64,000 nucleotides of DNA from Agaricicola taiwanensis (lineage in GTDB: Bacteria > Pseudomonadota > Alphaproteobacteria > Rhizobiales > Methylopilaceae), in the NCBI RefSeq assembly GCF_014635245.1, contig NZ_BMCP01000003.1, forward strand, positions 124,001 to 188,000. The letters are read 5' to 3'. A program made the position numbers and the translations under genes. Position 1 is the stretch's first letter. Every line of letters begins with the position of its first letter. Under the pieces are notes generated by a model. That model did not search any database. It had not been told where the DNA came from and worked only from the letters and a program-made list of their open reading frames with translations. Positions 17,644 to 26,674 of this stretch are shown here, in pieces.

Positions 17644-18340
17644 GGGATGCACGGGGGGTTGTGTCGTCGCCGCCGCTGAAGCGGTGACAAGCGTGAATGT
17701 GGAAGGCGTGGCCGGGCGCGGGTTCGATGAAGAGTGCCAGCCCGTCGATGAGGAGCGGTGCGCCGAGCGCGGAGGCGAAATGGCTGCGAAGCGCCGCACC
17801 GACGCGCTTGGCATCGCAGGCGAGCCGCATGGCGTTGGTCAGTGTCATGTGAAAACGGAACTCGTCGAGGACAAAGGGGTAGCCCCAGGCCTTGAGATAG
17901 CGAAGCTGCCGCTCGGTCAGGCTCTCCGGCCGGCGGCGGGCGATCTCCTCCGGCGTCGGCGGAGCCCGGAAGACATCAAAGCTGGTCAGCGTATCCCGTT
18001 CCAGTTCCCGTAGAGCCGGCGTCTCCTGCTCCGGCACCAGCGCGTAAAAGTCGTCCAGCAGGGCCAGCGAGAGCGCGTTTATCATCACGCCCCGGCGCCC
18101 GGCGCAGAAGGAGGCCAGGTGCTGATCGACCTCGTCGAGCGAGACGTCGGGCCGCAGGCGCCAGGGTGCCTTCAGCGTGGCGTGAAAGCCGTAGCGGGAG
18201 GGCGCGGTTATGAAGGGCGCGATCGAAGGGTCCGGCGCCTTGTTCTGGACCCTGGCGAAAGCGTCACGCCCAAACCAGCTTGCCGCGAGTTTCGTCAGAG
18301 CGGCATCGCGAGGAGGCGTGAAGTAGATGGCTGCCCGCAT
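17636..18340 (-). CDS. DUF1045 phosphonate-operon protein (2H phosphoesterase fold)
   Basis: A 234-residue protein of the DUF1045 family found in alphaproteobacterial phn operons. Two H-x-T motifs, H53-A-T55 and H164-M-T166, identify the 2H phosphoesterase superfamily, whose members open cyclic phosphates. This operon has no phnP, the metallo-enzyme that opens 5-phosphoribosyl 1,2-cyclic phosphate after C-P cleavage. The natural inference is that this protein does that job. It overlaps phnE by one base and phnM by 8 bp, so it is made together with the pathway enzymes. Family call is firm; the PhnP-replacing role is inferred. Confidence 0.85.
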   Translation of the reverse strand: MRAAIYFTPPRDAALTKLAASWFGRDAFARVQNKAPDPSIAPFITAPSRYGFHATLKAPWRLRPDVSLDEVDQHLASFCAGRRGVMINALSLALLDDFYALVPEQETPALRELERDTLTSFDVFRAPPTPEEIARRRPESLTERQLRYLKAWGYPFVLDEFRFHMTLTNAMRLACDAKRVGAALRSHFASALGAPLLIDGLALFIEPAPGHAFHIHACHRFSGGDDTTPRASHV

Positions 18341-19158
18341 CAGATGACCATCTTGCGCAGCTGCTGCGACACGAGATCCATGAGGGACACCGTGATCACC
18401 ACGATGATCAGGATGGCGGCCGCCTGCGGATAGTAGAAGCCGCGAATGCTCTCGAACAGAACCTGCCCGATGCCGCCGGCCCCGATCAGGCCGAGCACGG
18501 TGGCGGAGCGGACGTTGGATTCGAGCCGGTAGAGCGAATAGGAGATCCAGAGCGGCAGCACCTGCGGAATGACGCCGAAGATGACCTGCTGAATCCGGGA
18601 CGCACCGGTGACGCGGATGGCCTCCACCGGGCGCGGGTCGATGGCTTCGACGGCTTCGGAAAAGAGTTTGGCCAGGATGCCCGTGGTGTGGATGAAAAGT
18701 GCCATGACACCGGCGAAGGGTCCGAGGCCGACGGCCACCACGAAGAGCACCGCGAAGACCACTTCATGGATGGCGCGGAAGAGGTCCATCAGCCTGCGCA
18801 CCGGGTGGAGCACCCACCAGGGCACCATGTTGTGCGCGGAAAGGATGCCAAAGGGGATCGATAGCAGGACCGAGAGGAAGGTGCCCCAGAGTGCGATCTG
18901 GATAGTGACGGTCATCTCTTCCAGGTAGTAACGCCACTCGCTGAAATCGGGCTTGAGGAAGCCGCTGGCATAATCGGCCATATTGCCGGCATCGCTGAAG
19001 AGATAGGTCCAGCGGCTCATTTCCGCCGGGCCCCAGCTGACGGCCAGGGCAATGGCGAAGACCAGGGCAAGGACGCTCATGCGCCATCCGCCACGATCAT
19101 GCGCCGGATCTTTCGGCGGAACGGCGGCCCTGCTCTCGGGGAGAATTGCGTCGGTCAT
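18340..19158 (-). CDS. phnE: Phosphonate ABC transporter permease PhnE
   Basis: The membrane permease of the PhnCDE phosphonate importer, with 272 residues and about six transmembrane segments. The EAA-type loop that docks onto PhnC is seen as [20 protein letters not shown], about 15 residues before the next helix; this wording is typical of PhnE. The N-terminal 30 residues are cytosolic. It is separated from phnD by 64 bp that contain a perfect stem-loop, and its stop overlaps the start of the DUF1045 gene. A single permease gene is present, so the channel is presumably a homodimer. Confidence 0.93.
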   Translation of the reverse strand: MTDAILPESRAAVPPKDPAHDRGGWRMSVLALVFAIALAVSWGPAEMSRWTYLFSDAGNMADYASGFLKPDFSEWRYYLEEMTVTIQIALWGTFLSVLLSIPFGILSAHNMVPWWVLHPVRRLMDLFRAIHEVVFAVLFVVAVGLGPFAGVMALFIHTTGILAKLFSEAVEAIDPRPVEAIRVTGASRIQQVIFGVIPQVLPLWISYSLYRLESNVRSATVLGLIGAGGIGQVLFESIRGFYYPQAAAILIIVVITVSLMDLVSQQLRKMVI

Positions 19159-19180
19159 GATGGCGGTTCCAATTGAGGGT

Positions 19181-19204
19181 GAGGCGGGCCGATGAGCCCG
19201 CCTC
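19181..19204 (-). promoter_or_regulatory. Stem-loop between phnD and phnE
   Basis: A perfect 9-bp inverted repeat with a 6-base loop (19181-19189 and 19196-19204) lies between the phnD stop and the phnE start. No T-run follows it in the operon's direction. It is best read as an mRNA-stabilising or processing element that raises the amount of the binding protein relative to the permease. Confidence 0.6.
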
Positions 19205-19222
19205 CGGGCACTCGTGTCGGGA

Positions 19223-20218
19223 TCAGCCGTTGGCGGCGGCGGCGAGCTCGGCCTCGTATTTGGCCTTCTGCTCGGTCAGTTCCTTCACCTTCGCTGCCTT
19301 GTCCTCGGCCGACAGCTTGGAGTCCGCTTCGGCCTGGGCGATGTCCTTGGTCAGCTCCATGACGCGGATCGGCAGCAGCTGCTTGTTGCTGGACTCGCGG
19401 AACGGCGCCCATTTCAGGCCGGCCAGGATCTTCTTTTCCTTGGCGACGTCACCGGTCGACTTATCGGTGCCGTAGGTCATGAAGAAGTCGCGGATCTTGG
19501 TCTTCGTCTCATCCGACAGGTCCTTGCGCCAGACGATGGGATCTGACGGGATCAGCGGCGAGCGCCAGATCTCGCGGATCTTCGCATAGGCGTCCGGCTT
19601 GTTCTGCTTGATGAGGGCCATGTTCTCGGTGTTGTTGGTGGCTGCATCGACCTGGCGGTTGGCCACCACCATGGCATTTGTCTCATGATTGGCATTGGTG
19701 ACGTTCTTGAAGCAGGTCTTGGGGTCGATGCCGCGTGCGCTGAAGACGAAGGTCATCGGCACCAGATAGCCGGAGGTCGAATTGGGATCGCCCAGGCCGA
19801 AGTTGAGGGACTGATCGCATTTCAGCACGTCATCGAGGGTCTTGATGGGGGAATCCTGCGGGACGAGGATCACCGACCAGTAGCCGGGCTCGCCGCCCGC
19901 GGGTACGCTCTGGACGAAGACCTCGCCCTCGGCGCGATCGACGGCTTCCATGGCCGACTTGTTGCCGTACCAGGCGACCTGCACCTTGTTGAAGCGCATG
20001 CCTTCGACGATGCCGGCATAGTCGGAGGCAAAGAACGGCTTGATCTCGAGACCGGTCTTCGCCTTCATGTCGTCAAGCAGCGGCTGCCAGCTGGTCTTGA
20101 GGTTCTGCTGCGATTCCGTCGAGATGATGCCGAAGTTGATGGCATCCTGGGCCTGAGCCGCAGCGGTCATCGTCAAGGCGAACGACATCGCCGCGATGCT
20201 TTTCAGTGTCGCGTTCAT
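19223..20218 (-). CDS. phnD: Phosphonate ABC transporter substrate-binding protein PhnD
   Basis: The periplasmic receptor that delivers phosphonates to PhnCE. It has a classical signal peptide (residues 1-23, ending AQAQ) and then [22 protein letters not shown], typical of PhnD. The ligand-contacting [15 protein letters not shown] and [12 protein letters not shown] segments follow. The 331-residue length is normal. The last 45 residues are charged and helical ([20 protein letters not shown]), probably a surface helix. It sits 22 bp after phnC and 64 bp before phnE with a stem-loop in between. Confidence 0.94.
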   Translation of the reverse strand: MNATLKSIAAMSFALTMTAAAQAQDAINFGIISTESQQNLKTSWQPLLDDMKAKTGLEIKPFFASDYAGIVEGMRFNKVQVAWYGNKSAMEAVDRAEGEVFVQSVPAGGEPGYWSVILVPQDSPIKTLDDVLKCDQSLNFGLGDPNSTSGYLVPMTFVFSARGIDPKTCFKNVTNANHETNAMVVANRQVDAATNNTENMALIKQNKPDAYAKIREIWRSPLIPSDPIVWRKDLSDETKTKIRDFFMTYGTDKSTGDVAKEKKILAGLKWAPFRESSNKQLLPIRVMELTKDIAQAEADSKLSAEDKAAKVKELTEQKAKYEAELAAAANG

Positions 20219-20240
20219 GTGACTTCTCCGGTTGATTGGA

Positions 20241-21083
20241 TCAGGCGGACATCAGCGCCGTCTGATAGTTTCTCGGCTCCGCCTTGTGTGGGGGAGCCAT
20301 CTGCTCCGCCGGAGCATCCGGCAGCACGAGTTCTTCCGACGCCGAACCATAGAGTTCGGCGAGGAAATCGTTGGAAAGGGCGGTGGAGGGGCCATCGTAG
20401 ACGATGGCGCCGTCGCGCATGGCGACCGTCCGCTTGCAGTAGCGGCGCGCATATTCAACCTGATGCAGCGACACCAGGACGGTGATGTTGTCCTTGCCGT
20501 TGATGTCGGCGAGGACATCCATGACGCGGCGCGCGGACGAGGGATCAAGGGCGGAGATCGGCTCGTCGGCGATCAGGATCTCAGCCTCCTGCACCAGGGT
20601 GCGGGCGATGGCCGCACGCTGCTGCTGGCCGCCGGAAAGGGTGGACGATCGCTGCCGCGCCACCTGGGGGATTCCCACCCGCGCCAGCGCCGCCTGCGCC
20701 TTTTCCTTTTCATGCCGATTGAACAGGCCGAGCGTGCCGCGCCAGCGAGGCGCGCGTCCAAGATGCCCGATCAACACATTGGTGAGGACCGACAGCCGCC
20801 CGACGAGATTGAACTGCTGAAAGATCACGGCGACTTTGCCGCGACGCGCGTGACCGGACATCCGGCCGCCGGCCTGCGAGACCTGGCCGAGGACCTCGAC
20901 CTTGCCGCTGGCGCCGTCGCCTGTCTCCAGGCCGGCGATGTGCCGGATCAGCGTGCTCTTGCCGGAGCCGGAGGCGCCGATCAGCGCGACCATCTCGCCA
21001 CGTGCCAAGGTCAGGCTGACTTCCTTCAGCGCCTGCACCGCGCCATAGCTTTTGGAAAGATTGGAAACTGTGATCGCTGTCAT
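20241..21083 (-). CDS. phnC: Phosphonate ABC transporter ATP-binding protein PhnC
   Basis: The ATPase that powers phosphonate import through PhnE. The 280-residue protein has Walker [10 protein letters not shown] (residues 36-44), the signature [14 protein letters not shown], Walker B EILIADEP and the switch His in [12 protein letters not shown]-terminal tail of about 35 residues after the ATPase core (from [11 protein letters not shown]) is not needed for catalysis. Its ATG overlaps the phnL stop by 4 bases, so import genes are translationally coupled to the C-P lyase genes. This phnL-phnC order differs from the E. coli operon, which begins with phnCDE. Confidence 0.94.
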   Translation of the reverse strand: MTAITVSNLSKSYGAVQALKEVSLTLARGEMVALIGASGSGKSTLIRHIAGLETGDGASGKVEVLGQVSQAGGRMSGHARRGKVAVIFQQFNLVGRLSVLTNVLIGHLGRAPRWRGTLGLFNRHEKEKAQAALARVGIPQVARQRSSTLSGGQQQRAAIARTLVQEAEILIADEPISALDPSSARRVMDVLADINGKDNITVLVSLHQVEYARRYCKRTVAMRDGAIVYDGPSTALSNDFLAELYGSASEELVLPDAPAEQMAPPHKAEPRNYQTALMSA

Positions 21084-21916
21084 CGTTGTGGTCCCCTAAA
21101 TTGCTCTTCTTGAAGAGATGCAGAGGTTTGTTGTGAGCTGCCGTGACGTTCCGATGAAGGTTCTGTGACCGCTTCGATTTTCTTTCGGGCGGAAAACGAG
21201 GAGACATCGATCGTTCGTGTGACGACCGCATCCCGGACCGGTTGATCATGGAAGATGCCCAGAACGCCGGTGCCGGCCTGCAGCTTCTCCTTGATCAACG
21301 CGATCACGACGTCGCGATTGGCCGCGTCCAGCGAGGCTGTCGGTTCATCCAGGAGCAGAACGGGATGATCGGTGATGAAGCCGCGCGCGATGTTGACCCG
21401 CTGTTTCTCGCCGCCGGAGAAGGTGGCCGGCGGCAGTCCGAACAGCGCGGACGGCAGATGGAGACGATCGAGCAGGGCGGTGGCCCGCTCCCGTGCCTCA
21501 TCAGGGTCCGTGCCACGCGAAATCAGCGGTTCAGCGACGATATCGAGCGCCGAGACCCGGGGCACCGCCCGCAGGAACTGGCTGACGTAGCCGATGCTGT
21601 CGCGCCGCAGATCCAGAATGAGCCGCGGATCGCCGCCGCCGAGATCGTCCAGTTCGCCGGTCCTGCGGTTGCGGACCAGGATCTGGCCGCCGTCAATGGC
21701 GTAGTTGCCGTAGACCATGCGCAGGATCGAAGATTTTCCGACGCCGGAGGGGCCGCCGAGCACGAGGCACTCGCCCGGGTGAAGCGCGAAGCCCACATCT
21801 TCAACCACGGGCAGGCGGATGCCGCCGCGCAGGTGCATGGTGAAGGACTTGGCGACGCCTGAGGCCGAAAGCAGGGCGCTCTGAGGCATGGAGCCGGTGG
21901 GTTGATGAAATGTCAT
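21080..21916 (-). CDS. phnL: C-P lyase accessory ABC-type ATPase PhnL
   Basis: An ABC-type ATPase without a membrane partner that binds the C-P lyase core with PhnK. Walker A is GPSGVGKS (residues 55-62), the signature is [15 protein letters not shown] and Walker B is PVLLLDEP. The N-terminal half, including [21 protein letters not shown], is characteristic of PhnL. At 278 residues it is longer than the E. coli protein (226) because of an N-terminal extension and a polar C-terminal tail of about 35 residues. ATG 21916 was chosen just after the phnK stop. It overlaps phnC by 4 bp. Confidence 0.9.
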   Translation of the reverse strand: MTFHQPTGSMPQSALLSASGVAKSFTMHLRGGIRLPVVEDVGFALHPGECLVLGGPSGVGKSSILRMVYGNYAIDGGQILVRNRRTGELDDLGGGDPRLILDLRRDSIGYVSQFLRAVPRVSALDIVAEPLISRGTDPDEARERATALLDRLHLPSALFGLPPATFSGGEKQRVNIARGFITDHPVLLLDEPTASLDAANRDVVIALIKEKLQAGTGVLGIFHDQPVRDAVVTRTIDVSSFSARKKIEAVTEPSSERHGSSQQTSASLQEEQFRGPQR

Positions 21917-21917
21917 C

Positions 21918-22694
21918 TCAGCTCTCCGGGATCGAGGCGACGAGAAGCTGCGTGTAGGGATGGCGTGGGTCATCGAGCACCCGGTCCGTCAGCCCTGACT
22001 CCACGACGCGGCCGCTCTTCATGACGATCATGCGCTGCGACAGGAGCCGCGCGACCGCGAGGTCGTGCGTGACGATGATCACCGCAAGGTCGAGTTCGGA
22101 CACGAGCGAGCGCAGGAGGTCGAGGACGCGGGCCTGGACCGAAACATCAAGGCCTCCGGTCGGTTCGTCCATGAAGATGAGCCGGGGGCGGGTGACGAGA
22201 TTGCGCGCGATCTGCAGGCGCTGGCGCATGCCGCCGGAGAAGGCGACGGGCTGATCATCGATCCGCTCCGCCGCGATCTCGACGCGCGACAGCCATTCGG
22301 TGGCCGTGTGCCGGATCTCGCCATAGTGCCGTTCGCCGACCGCCATCAGCCGTTCGCCCACATTGGCGCCCGCGGAGACACGCATGCGCAGGCCGTCGGC
22401 GGGGTTCTGGTGCACAAAGCCCCAGTCGGTGCGCATCAGGAAGCGCCGCTCGGCTTCCGAGAGGTCGTCGAGGTCAGGGAAACGGCCGTCCCGCATCCGG
22501 TAGAGGACCTGCCCGGAGGAACGATCCAGCCGGCCGGAAATGCAGTTGAGCAGCGTGGTCTTTCCGGACCCGGATTCGCCGACGATGGCCAGTACTTCGC
22601 CCGGCCAGAGGTCGAAGGAGACGTCCGTACAGCCGATGAAGGTGCCATAGCGCTTTTCCAGCGCGCGGACCGAGAGGATGGGGGAAGTCGTCAT
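21918..22694 (-). CDS. phnK: C-P lyase accessory ABC-type ATPase PhnK
   Basis: An ABC-type ATPase that docks on the PhnGHIJ core at PhnJ and supports turnover rather than transport. Walker A is GESGSGKTT near residue 39, the signature is AFSGGMRQRLQIARN and Walker B is RLIFMDEP. The WGFVHQNPADGLRMRVSAG region and the oligopeptide-ATPase-like C-terminus (DDPRHPYTQLLVASI) are typical of PhnK. ATG 22694 overlaps the phnJ stop; an in-frame GTG one codon upstream is possible. It ends two bases before the phnL start. Confidence 0.92.
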   Translation of the reverse strand: MTTSPILSVRALEKRYGTFIGCTDVSFDLWPGEVLAIVGESGSGKTTLLNCISGRLDRSSGQVLYRMRDGRFPDLDDLSEAERRFLMRTDWGFVHQNPADGLRMRVSAGANVGERLMAVGERHYGEIRHTATEWLSRVEIAAERIDDQPVAFSGGMRQRLQIARNLVTRPRLIFMDEPTGGLDVSVQARVLDLLRSLVSELDLAVIIVTHDLAVARLLSQRMIVMKSGRVVESGLTDRVLDDPRHPYTQLLVASIPES

Positions 22695-23572
22695 CACACC
22701 GTCTCCGTCACATCATGCGCTGCCGGTTCGGGGCTGTGCCCCTCGGCACGACGCGTCTCGCAATGGTCGGTGTCGGAGCAGACGAACATCCGGCCGCCGC
22801 GGTCGTCGGTCACGACCTCATCGAGATAGACGCCCCTGGCGTTGCACAGAGCGCAGGGCGCATCGAAGCGCTGCACGGAGAAGGGGTGATCCTCGAAATC
22901 GAGACTGACCACCTTGGTGAAGGGCGGCAGGGCATAAATGCGTTTCTCGCGCCCGGCGCCGAACAGCTGCAGCGCCGGCGAATTGTGCATCTTGGGATTG
23001 TCGAACTTGGGAATGGGCGAGGGGTCCATGACGTAGCGGTCCTCGACCTTGACCGGATAGGCATAGGTGGTCGCGATATGGCCGTGCTGGGCGATGTCTT
23101 CGTAGAGCTTGACGTGGACAAGGCCGTATTCCTCAAGCCCGTGCATGAGACGGGTTTCCGTCTCGCGCGGCTCGAGGAAGCGGAGCGGTTCGGGGATCGG
23201 CACCTGGTAGACGATGATCTGCCCCGCTTTCAGCGGTGTTTCCGGAATGCGGTGGCGCGTCTGCACGATGGTGGCATCTGGCATCCTGGTGGTGGTGGCG
23301 ACACCGGCGGTCTTGGCGAAGAAGGAGCGGATGGAGACCGCGTTGGTGGTGTCATCCGCGCCCTGATCGATGACCTTGAGCACGTCGTCCGGTCCCAGGA
23401 TGGCGGCGGTGACCTGAACGCCGCCGGTACCCCAGCCGTAGGGCATGGGCATTTCCCTGGAGGCGAAGGGCACCTGATAGCCGGGGATGGCGATGGCCTT
23501 CAGGATCGCCCGGCGGATCATGCGTTTGGTCTGTTCGTCGAGATAGGCGAAGTTGTAGCTTGGGAGGGTCAT
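22694..23572 (-). CDS. phnJ: C-P lyase catalytic radical SAM subunit PhnJ
   Basis: The radical-SAM enzyme that breaks the carbon-phosphorus bond of ribose 1-alkylphosphonate 5-phosphate, releasing the alkane and a cyclic ribose phosphate. The 292-residue protein keeps every expected residue: C240, C243 and C265 for the 4Fe-4S cluster, C271 as thiyl-radical cysteine, and G31 as the glycyl-radical position. Each is offset by one from E. coli C241, C244, C266, C272 and G32. A polar C-terminal tail of about 20 residues follows. It overlaps phnI by 4 bp and phnK by one base or more. The site is intact, so the lyase should be active. Confidence 0.97.
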   Translation of the reverse strand: MTLPSYNFAYLDEQTKRMIRRAILKAIAIPGYQVPFASREMPMPYGWGTGGVQVTAAILGPDDVLKVIDQGADDTTNAVSIRSFFAKTAGVATTTRMPDATIVQTRHRIPETPLKAGQIIVYQVPIPEPLRFLEPRETETRLMHGLEEYGLVHVKLYEDIAQHGHIATTYAYPVKVEDRYVMDPSPIPKFDNPKMHNSPALQLFGAGREKRIYALPPFTKVVSLDFEDHPFSVQRFDAPCALCNARGVYLDEVVTDDRGGRMFVCSDTDHCETRRAEGHSPEPAAHDVTETV

Positions 23573-24660
23573 TCCGCGGCCTCCTGGCTCTCTGCGCGTT
23601 CAGCATCTTCGCGCCTGAGGAGGCGCAACAGATCCAGTTCAGCCTGGAAGTCGACGTAGTGCGGCAGCTTCAGGTGTTCGACGAAGCCGGTGGCCTGGAC
23701 ATTGTCGCAGTGCTCCAGGACGAATTCCTCGTCCTGCGCCGGGGCCATGCGCTGTTCGCCGAATTCATCGGCGCGCAGAGCGCGGTCGACCAGGCTCATG
23801 GCCATGGCCTTGCGTTCGGATTGGCCGAACACCAGCCCATATCCACGAGTGAAACGCGGCCCTTCGCCGTCGGTGTTCTTGAACTGCGAGACCATCTGGC
23901 ATTCGGTGATGCGGATGCGGCCGATGGAGATGGCGAAACCGAGTTCCGGCATTTCGACCTCCACCTCCACCAGCCCTACGCGGATCTCGCCGACGAAGGG
24001 GTGGGTGCGGCCATAGCCGCGCTGGGTGGAGTAGCCGAGCGACAGGAGAAAGCCTTCATCTCCTCGGGCCAGCGCCTGCAGCCTGAGGTCGCGGGCCGCC
24101 GGATAATCTGTCGGATCCCGCGTCAGATCGGCCGGTTCGGAATCGGACTGCCCATCCGGCTCGATCAGTCCCTCGTCGTTGAGGATGTCCATGACCCGGG
24201 GGCAGCTTTCGCGCTCCCTTCGCGGCTGACGCTGCGGCGCGGCCACCTCCTCGTCGGTGGCCATGGCGGGGTCTATCAGGCGATGGGTGTAATCGAACGT
24301 CGGGCCGAGCAACTGACCGCCTGGGATGTCCTTGTAGGTGGCGGAGACGCGCCGTTCGATCTGCATTCTGGACGTGTCGATGGGGCGCGAATAGCCGAAG
24401 CGCGGCAGCGTGGTGCGATAGGCGCGCAGCAGGAAGATCGCCTCGATCAGATCGCCACGCGACTGGCGCACAGCCATGGCCGCGAGATCGGGATCGTAAA
24501 GCGACCCTTCCGCCATGACGCGATCGACCGCCAGCGACAGCTGCCCGGCAATCTGCTCCAGGGAGAGCGCCGGAACGGCGCGATCTCCACGGCGCCGGTC
24601 GGCCAGAAGCCTGTGCGCCTGCTCGATGGCGGCCTCGCCGCCCTTTACGGCCACATACAT
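23569..24660 (-). CDS. phnI: C-P lyase core subunit PhnI
   Basis: The nucleosidase-like core subunit that, with PhnG and PhnH, displaces adenine from MgATP by the phosphonate to give ribose 1-alkylphosphonate 5-triphosphate. The 363-residue protein starts MYVAVKGGEAAIEQAHRLLA, the hallmark PhnI N-terminus, and contains FGYSRPIDTSRMQIERRVSA and FLLSLGYSTQRGYGRTHPF, both strongly family-specific. It begins 4 bp after phnH and overlaps phnJ by 4 bp, so the core subunits are produced in stoichiometric order. No disruption is visible. Confidence 0.95.
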   Translation of the reverse strand: MYVAVKGGEAAIEQAHRLLADRRRGDRAVPALSLEQIAGQLSLAVDRVMAEGSLYDPDLAAMAVRQSRGDLIEAIFLLRAYRTTLPRFGYSRPIDTSRMQIERRVSATYKDIPGGQLLGPTFDYTHRLIDPAMATDEEVAAPQRQPRRERESCPRVMDILNDEGLIEPDGQSDSEPADLTRDPTDYPAARDLRLQALARGDEGFLLSLGYSTQRGYGRTHPFVGEIRVGLVEVEVEMPELGFAISIGRIRITECQMVSQFKNTDGEGPRFTRGYGLVFGQSERKAMAMSLVDRALRADEFGEQRMAPAQDEEFVLEHCDNVQATGFVEHLKLPHYVDFQAELDLLRLLRREDAERAESQEAAE

Positions 24661-24664
24661 CGCC

Positions 24665-25273
24665 TCAGGCCTCTTCGATAAGGGTTGTTCGTGGCAGCGC
24701 GACAGCTTCCGGCCCGCAGACCAGAATGAGATCGAAGCTCAGGGGGAAGTGCGCCGCATTGGCCGCCATGACGGCACAGAAATGGGCCGGAAGGCCGCTG
24801 GCCGACATGAAAGCGTGATCCTTGATGCCGGGGCCGCTTAGCCGCAGGCGGCTCCCTTCGGAAAGAGAGGACACCGGGCAAAGCAGGGTGGCGGAACGAT
24901 CGGGATAGGTGGCGGTGCCGATGGGAAAGCGGTCCCATGACGAGGCGTTCGTCCTGGACGAGAGCACCGCGAAGGCGGCCTCTTCGGGCGCCTCGACAAT
25001 CGGCGCGCCTGTCTGAAACGACACCCAGGCCGCGGCCGTCGCCATCTCGTCCGGCGCTTCCATCCACACGGGCGTGTCATAGTCGGCCAAGGCGGCAAGC
25101 GTGGCCGCCGCGGCCGGCCCGAGCGGTGCCGGGGCAACAGCGGCGGCGCCGAAATCGACGCGGGTGCCGGGGCGGGCGAAGGCGTCCATCAGCGCCCGGA
25201 AGACGCTCTGGGACGCCATGACAGCGTCGGCGAAACCGCCATCGTATTCCGCGCCTGTCGTCATGGGGACCAT
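24665..25273 (-). CDS. phnH: C-P lyase core subunit PhnH
   Basis: A PLP-transferase-fold protein without PLP, part of the (PhnGHIJ)2 core. The 202-residue product has the PhnH N-terminus GGFADAVMASQSVFRALMDAFARPG and the C-terminal FILVCGPEAVALPRTT-like end. The ATG at 25273 overlaps the phnG stop (ATGA) and gives the right length; the longer upstream frame is the shadow of phnG. A second ATG lies three codons downstream. It ends 4 bp before phnI. Confidence 0.93.
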   Translation of the reverse strand: MVPMTTGAEYDGGFADAVMASQSVFRALMDAFARPGTRVDFGAAAVAPAPLGPAAAATLAALADYDTPVWMEAPDEMATAAAWVSFQTGAPIVEAPEEAAFAVLSSRTNASSWDRFPIGTATYPDRSATLLCPVSSLSEGSRLRLSGPGIKDHAFMSASGLPAHFCAVMAANAAHFPLSFDLILVCGPEAVALPRTTLIEEA

Positions 25274-25734
25274 CAGTCTTCCCCCCGCACCAGCGTGAAG
25301 AAGTTCACCCGGGTCGCCTCCGTCTCCTCGGCCAGGCGGCACTCGGCGTCGTTCTGGAGTTGGCGCGCGGGTATGACGATTTCGTCGTCGATCCGCTGGA
25401 CCCATTCAGGCAGCTGCCGGAGCGCATCCAGATGCGCGACCATGCGAGCCTTCTCCCCGTCCCGGCCCAGCACGACGGCATGGCCGATCTCGCCGCCCGC
25501 GAGTTTGACGGTGGCGCGAGTAACGCTGGCCTCCCCGAGATTGAAGGCGGCGCCACCGCCTCCGGCGCGGCCGCGCACCATCACCGCGCCGATCTCCGGC
25601 CCGCGGACGGGAAGGGAGGCCGGGGCAACCTCCGCGAGGCGTGCATAGCGCTCGGCCAGCCGGGCGGCAGGCATCGCCGCCATCGCCTCGAGCGCCCGCC
25701 TGCGGTCCGCTGTCTGTTGCTCGGTATTCATCAT
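25273..25734 (-). CDS. phnG: C-P lyase core subunit PhnG, first gene of the operon
   Basis: The small core subunit of C-P lyase, about 153 residues, typical in length. Family-specific wording includes RALEAMAAMPAARLAERYARL at the N-terminus and RGRAGGGGAAFNLGEASVTRATVKL in the centre. Three in-frame ATGs compete (25746, 25734, 25731). The first lies against the operator palindrome and has no ribosome site, while 25734 has a GGGA sequence at suitable distance, so I prefer 25734. It is the first gene of a minus-strand, closely overlapping 12-gene operon ending at phnN, controlled by the Pho box and operator upstream. Confidence 0.92.
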   Translation of the reverse strand: MMNTEQQTADRRRALEAMAAMPAARLAERYARLAEVAPASLPVRGPEIGAVMVRGRAGGGGAAFNLGEASVTRATVKLAGGEIGHAVVLGRDGEKARMVAHLDALRQLPEWVQRIDDEIVIPARQLQNDAECRLAEETEATRVNFFTLVRGED

Positions 25735-25748
25735 CCGCGTTCCCATAT

Positions 25749-25768
25749 TTGTCTATTTGTGTAGACAA
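25749..25768. promoter_or_regulatory. Palindromic PhnF operator candidate
   Basis: A perfect inverted repeat, TTGTCTA-N6-TAGACAA, sits just upstream of phnG and downstream of the Pho box. It contains the GT...TA...AC character of HutC-type GntR sites. Placed at about the expected transcription start, binding of PhnF would block the operon. The assignment rests on symmetry and location. Confidence 0.65.
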
Positions 25769-25799
25769 CTAGTCTGATGCCCGATATGAACGCGCTTGC

Positions 25800-25817
25800 A
25801 TGACGGCCTGATGACAT
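25800..25817 (-). promoter_or_regulatory. Pho box (PhoB site) of the phn operon
   Basis: On the minus strand the 18 bases read ATGTCAT-CAGG-CCGTCAT, which match the PhoB consensus CTGTCAT-N4-CTGTCAT at 12 of 14 positions with exact 11-bp periodicity. A weak -10-like CATATC follows about ten bases downstream in the phnG direction. This fits PhoB activation of the operon under phosphate limitation. Confidence 0.75.
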
Positions 25818-25846
25818 CTTCGGGCTTCGGATGATTGGGGCAGCGC

Positions 25847-26569
25847 GTGAACGGAACGGATGATGGAATTTCCCGCTGGCGGCGGGTGGCCGACGGCATT
25901 CGTGAGTGGGTGCGGGATGGCAGCATCACCGATCAGCTGCCGCCGGAGGTGGAACTGGCGGCTCGCTTCGGCGTCAACCGCCACACCGTGCGCCGGGCCA
26001 TCGCGGCCCTGACGGCCGAGGGCCTGCTGCGGGCCGAACGGGGCCGGGGCACCTTCCTTAACGCCGTGGCGCCGCGCATCATCTATCCGGTGGGCGAGCG
26101 TGCCCGCTTCTCGGAAAGCATGGTGCAGCAGTCGCTTGAACCGCGCGGGCGGTTGATCAAGGCAGAGCGGGTCGCCGCCAAAAGCTCCGTCGCCGCGCTG
26201 CTCGACTGTCGGCCGGGCACGCCGCTGCACCGGTTGGAACGCCTCGCGGTGGTCGAGGGAATGCCCCTGTCGCGCTCCACATCCTATTTCGTGGCGGAGC
26301 GCTTCCCGGACATCATCTCGGCCTATGCGGAAACCGGTTCGGTCACGGAGGCGCTGCGCCGCCATGGCGTCACCGATTACCGCCGCCGGGAAACGCGCAT
26401 CACGGCAACGCGCATCTCGGCAGGAGACGCGGAATATCTCAACTGCACCAGCGACAGCATCGTGCTGGTGAGCAATGCCATCGACGTCGATCTCGAAGGA
26501 AAGCCCGTGCAGGCGATCCGCACGCGCTTCCTCGCGGACCGCATGGAGCTCGTGTTCGCCGCATCGTGA
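25847..26569 (+). CDS. phnF: Phosphonate-operon GntR/HutC-family regulator PhnF
   Basis: A 240-residue GntR-type repressor of the HutC subfamily: a winged helix at about residues 10-70 (FGVNRHTVRRAIAALTAEGLLRAERGRGTF) and a UTRA effector-binding domain behind it, ending ALEGKPVQAIRTRFLADRMELVF-like. Such PhnF proteins repress phn genes. It is divergent from phnG, sharing an upstream region with a Pho box and a palindrome. GTG 25847 was preferred because GGGG lies just ahead; TTG 25835 is possible. It converges on the ABC importer genes. Confidence 0.9.
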   Translation: MNGTDDGISRWRRVADGIREWVRDGSITDQLPPEVELAARFGVNRHTVRRAIAALTAEGLLRAERGRGTFLNAVAPRIIYPVGERARFSESMVQQSLEPRGRLIKAERVAAKSSVAALLDCRPGTPLHRLERLAVVEGMPLSRSTSYFVAERFPDIISAYAETGSVTEALRRHGVTDYRRRETRITATRISAGDAEYLNCTSDSIVLVSNAIDVDLEGKPVQAIRTRFLADRMELVFAAS

Positions 26570-26674
26570 CGGCGGCTATTGGTCGATGGGCGCCGTCGGT
26601 GCAGAAGTTGAAGGCCCCGCGCGCCGCACCTTATTGCCACCAACAGCCATAAGTAGCCACTGTGAGCCAGTTTC

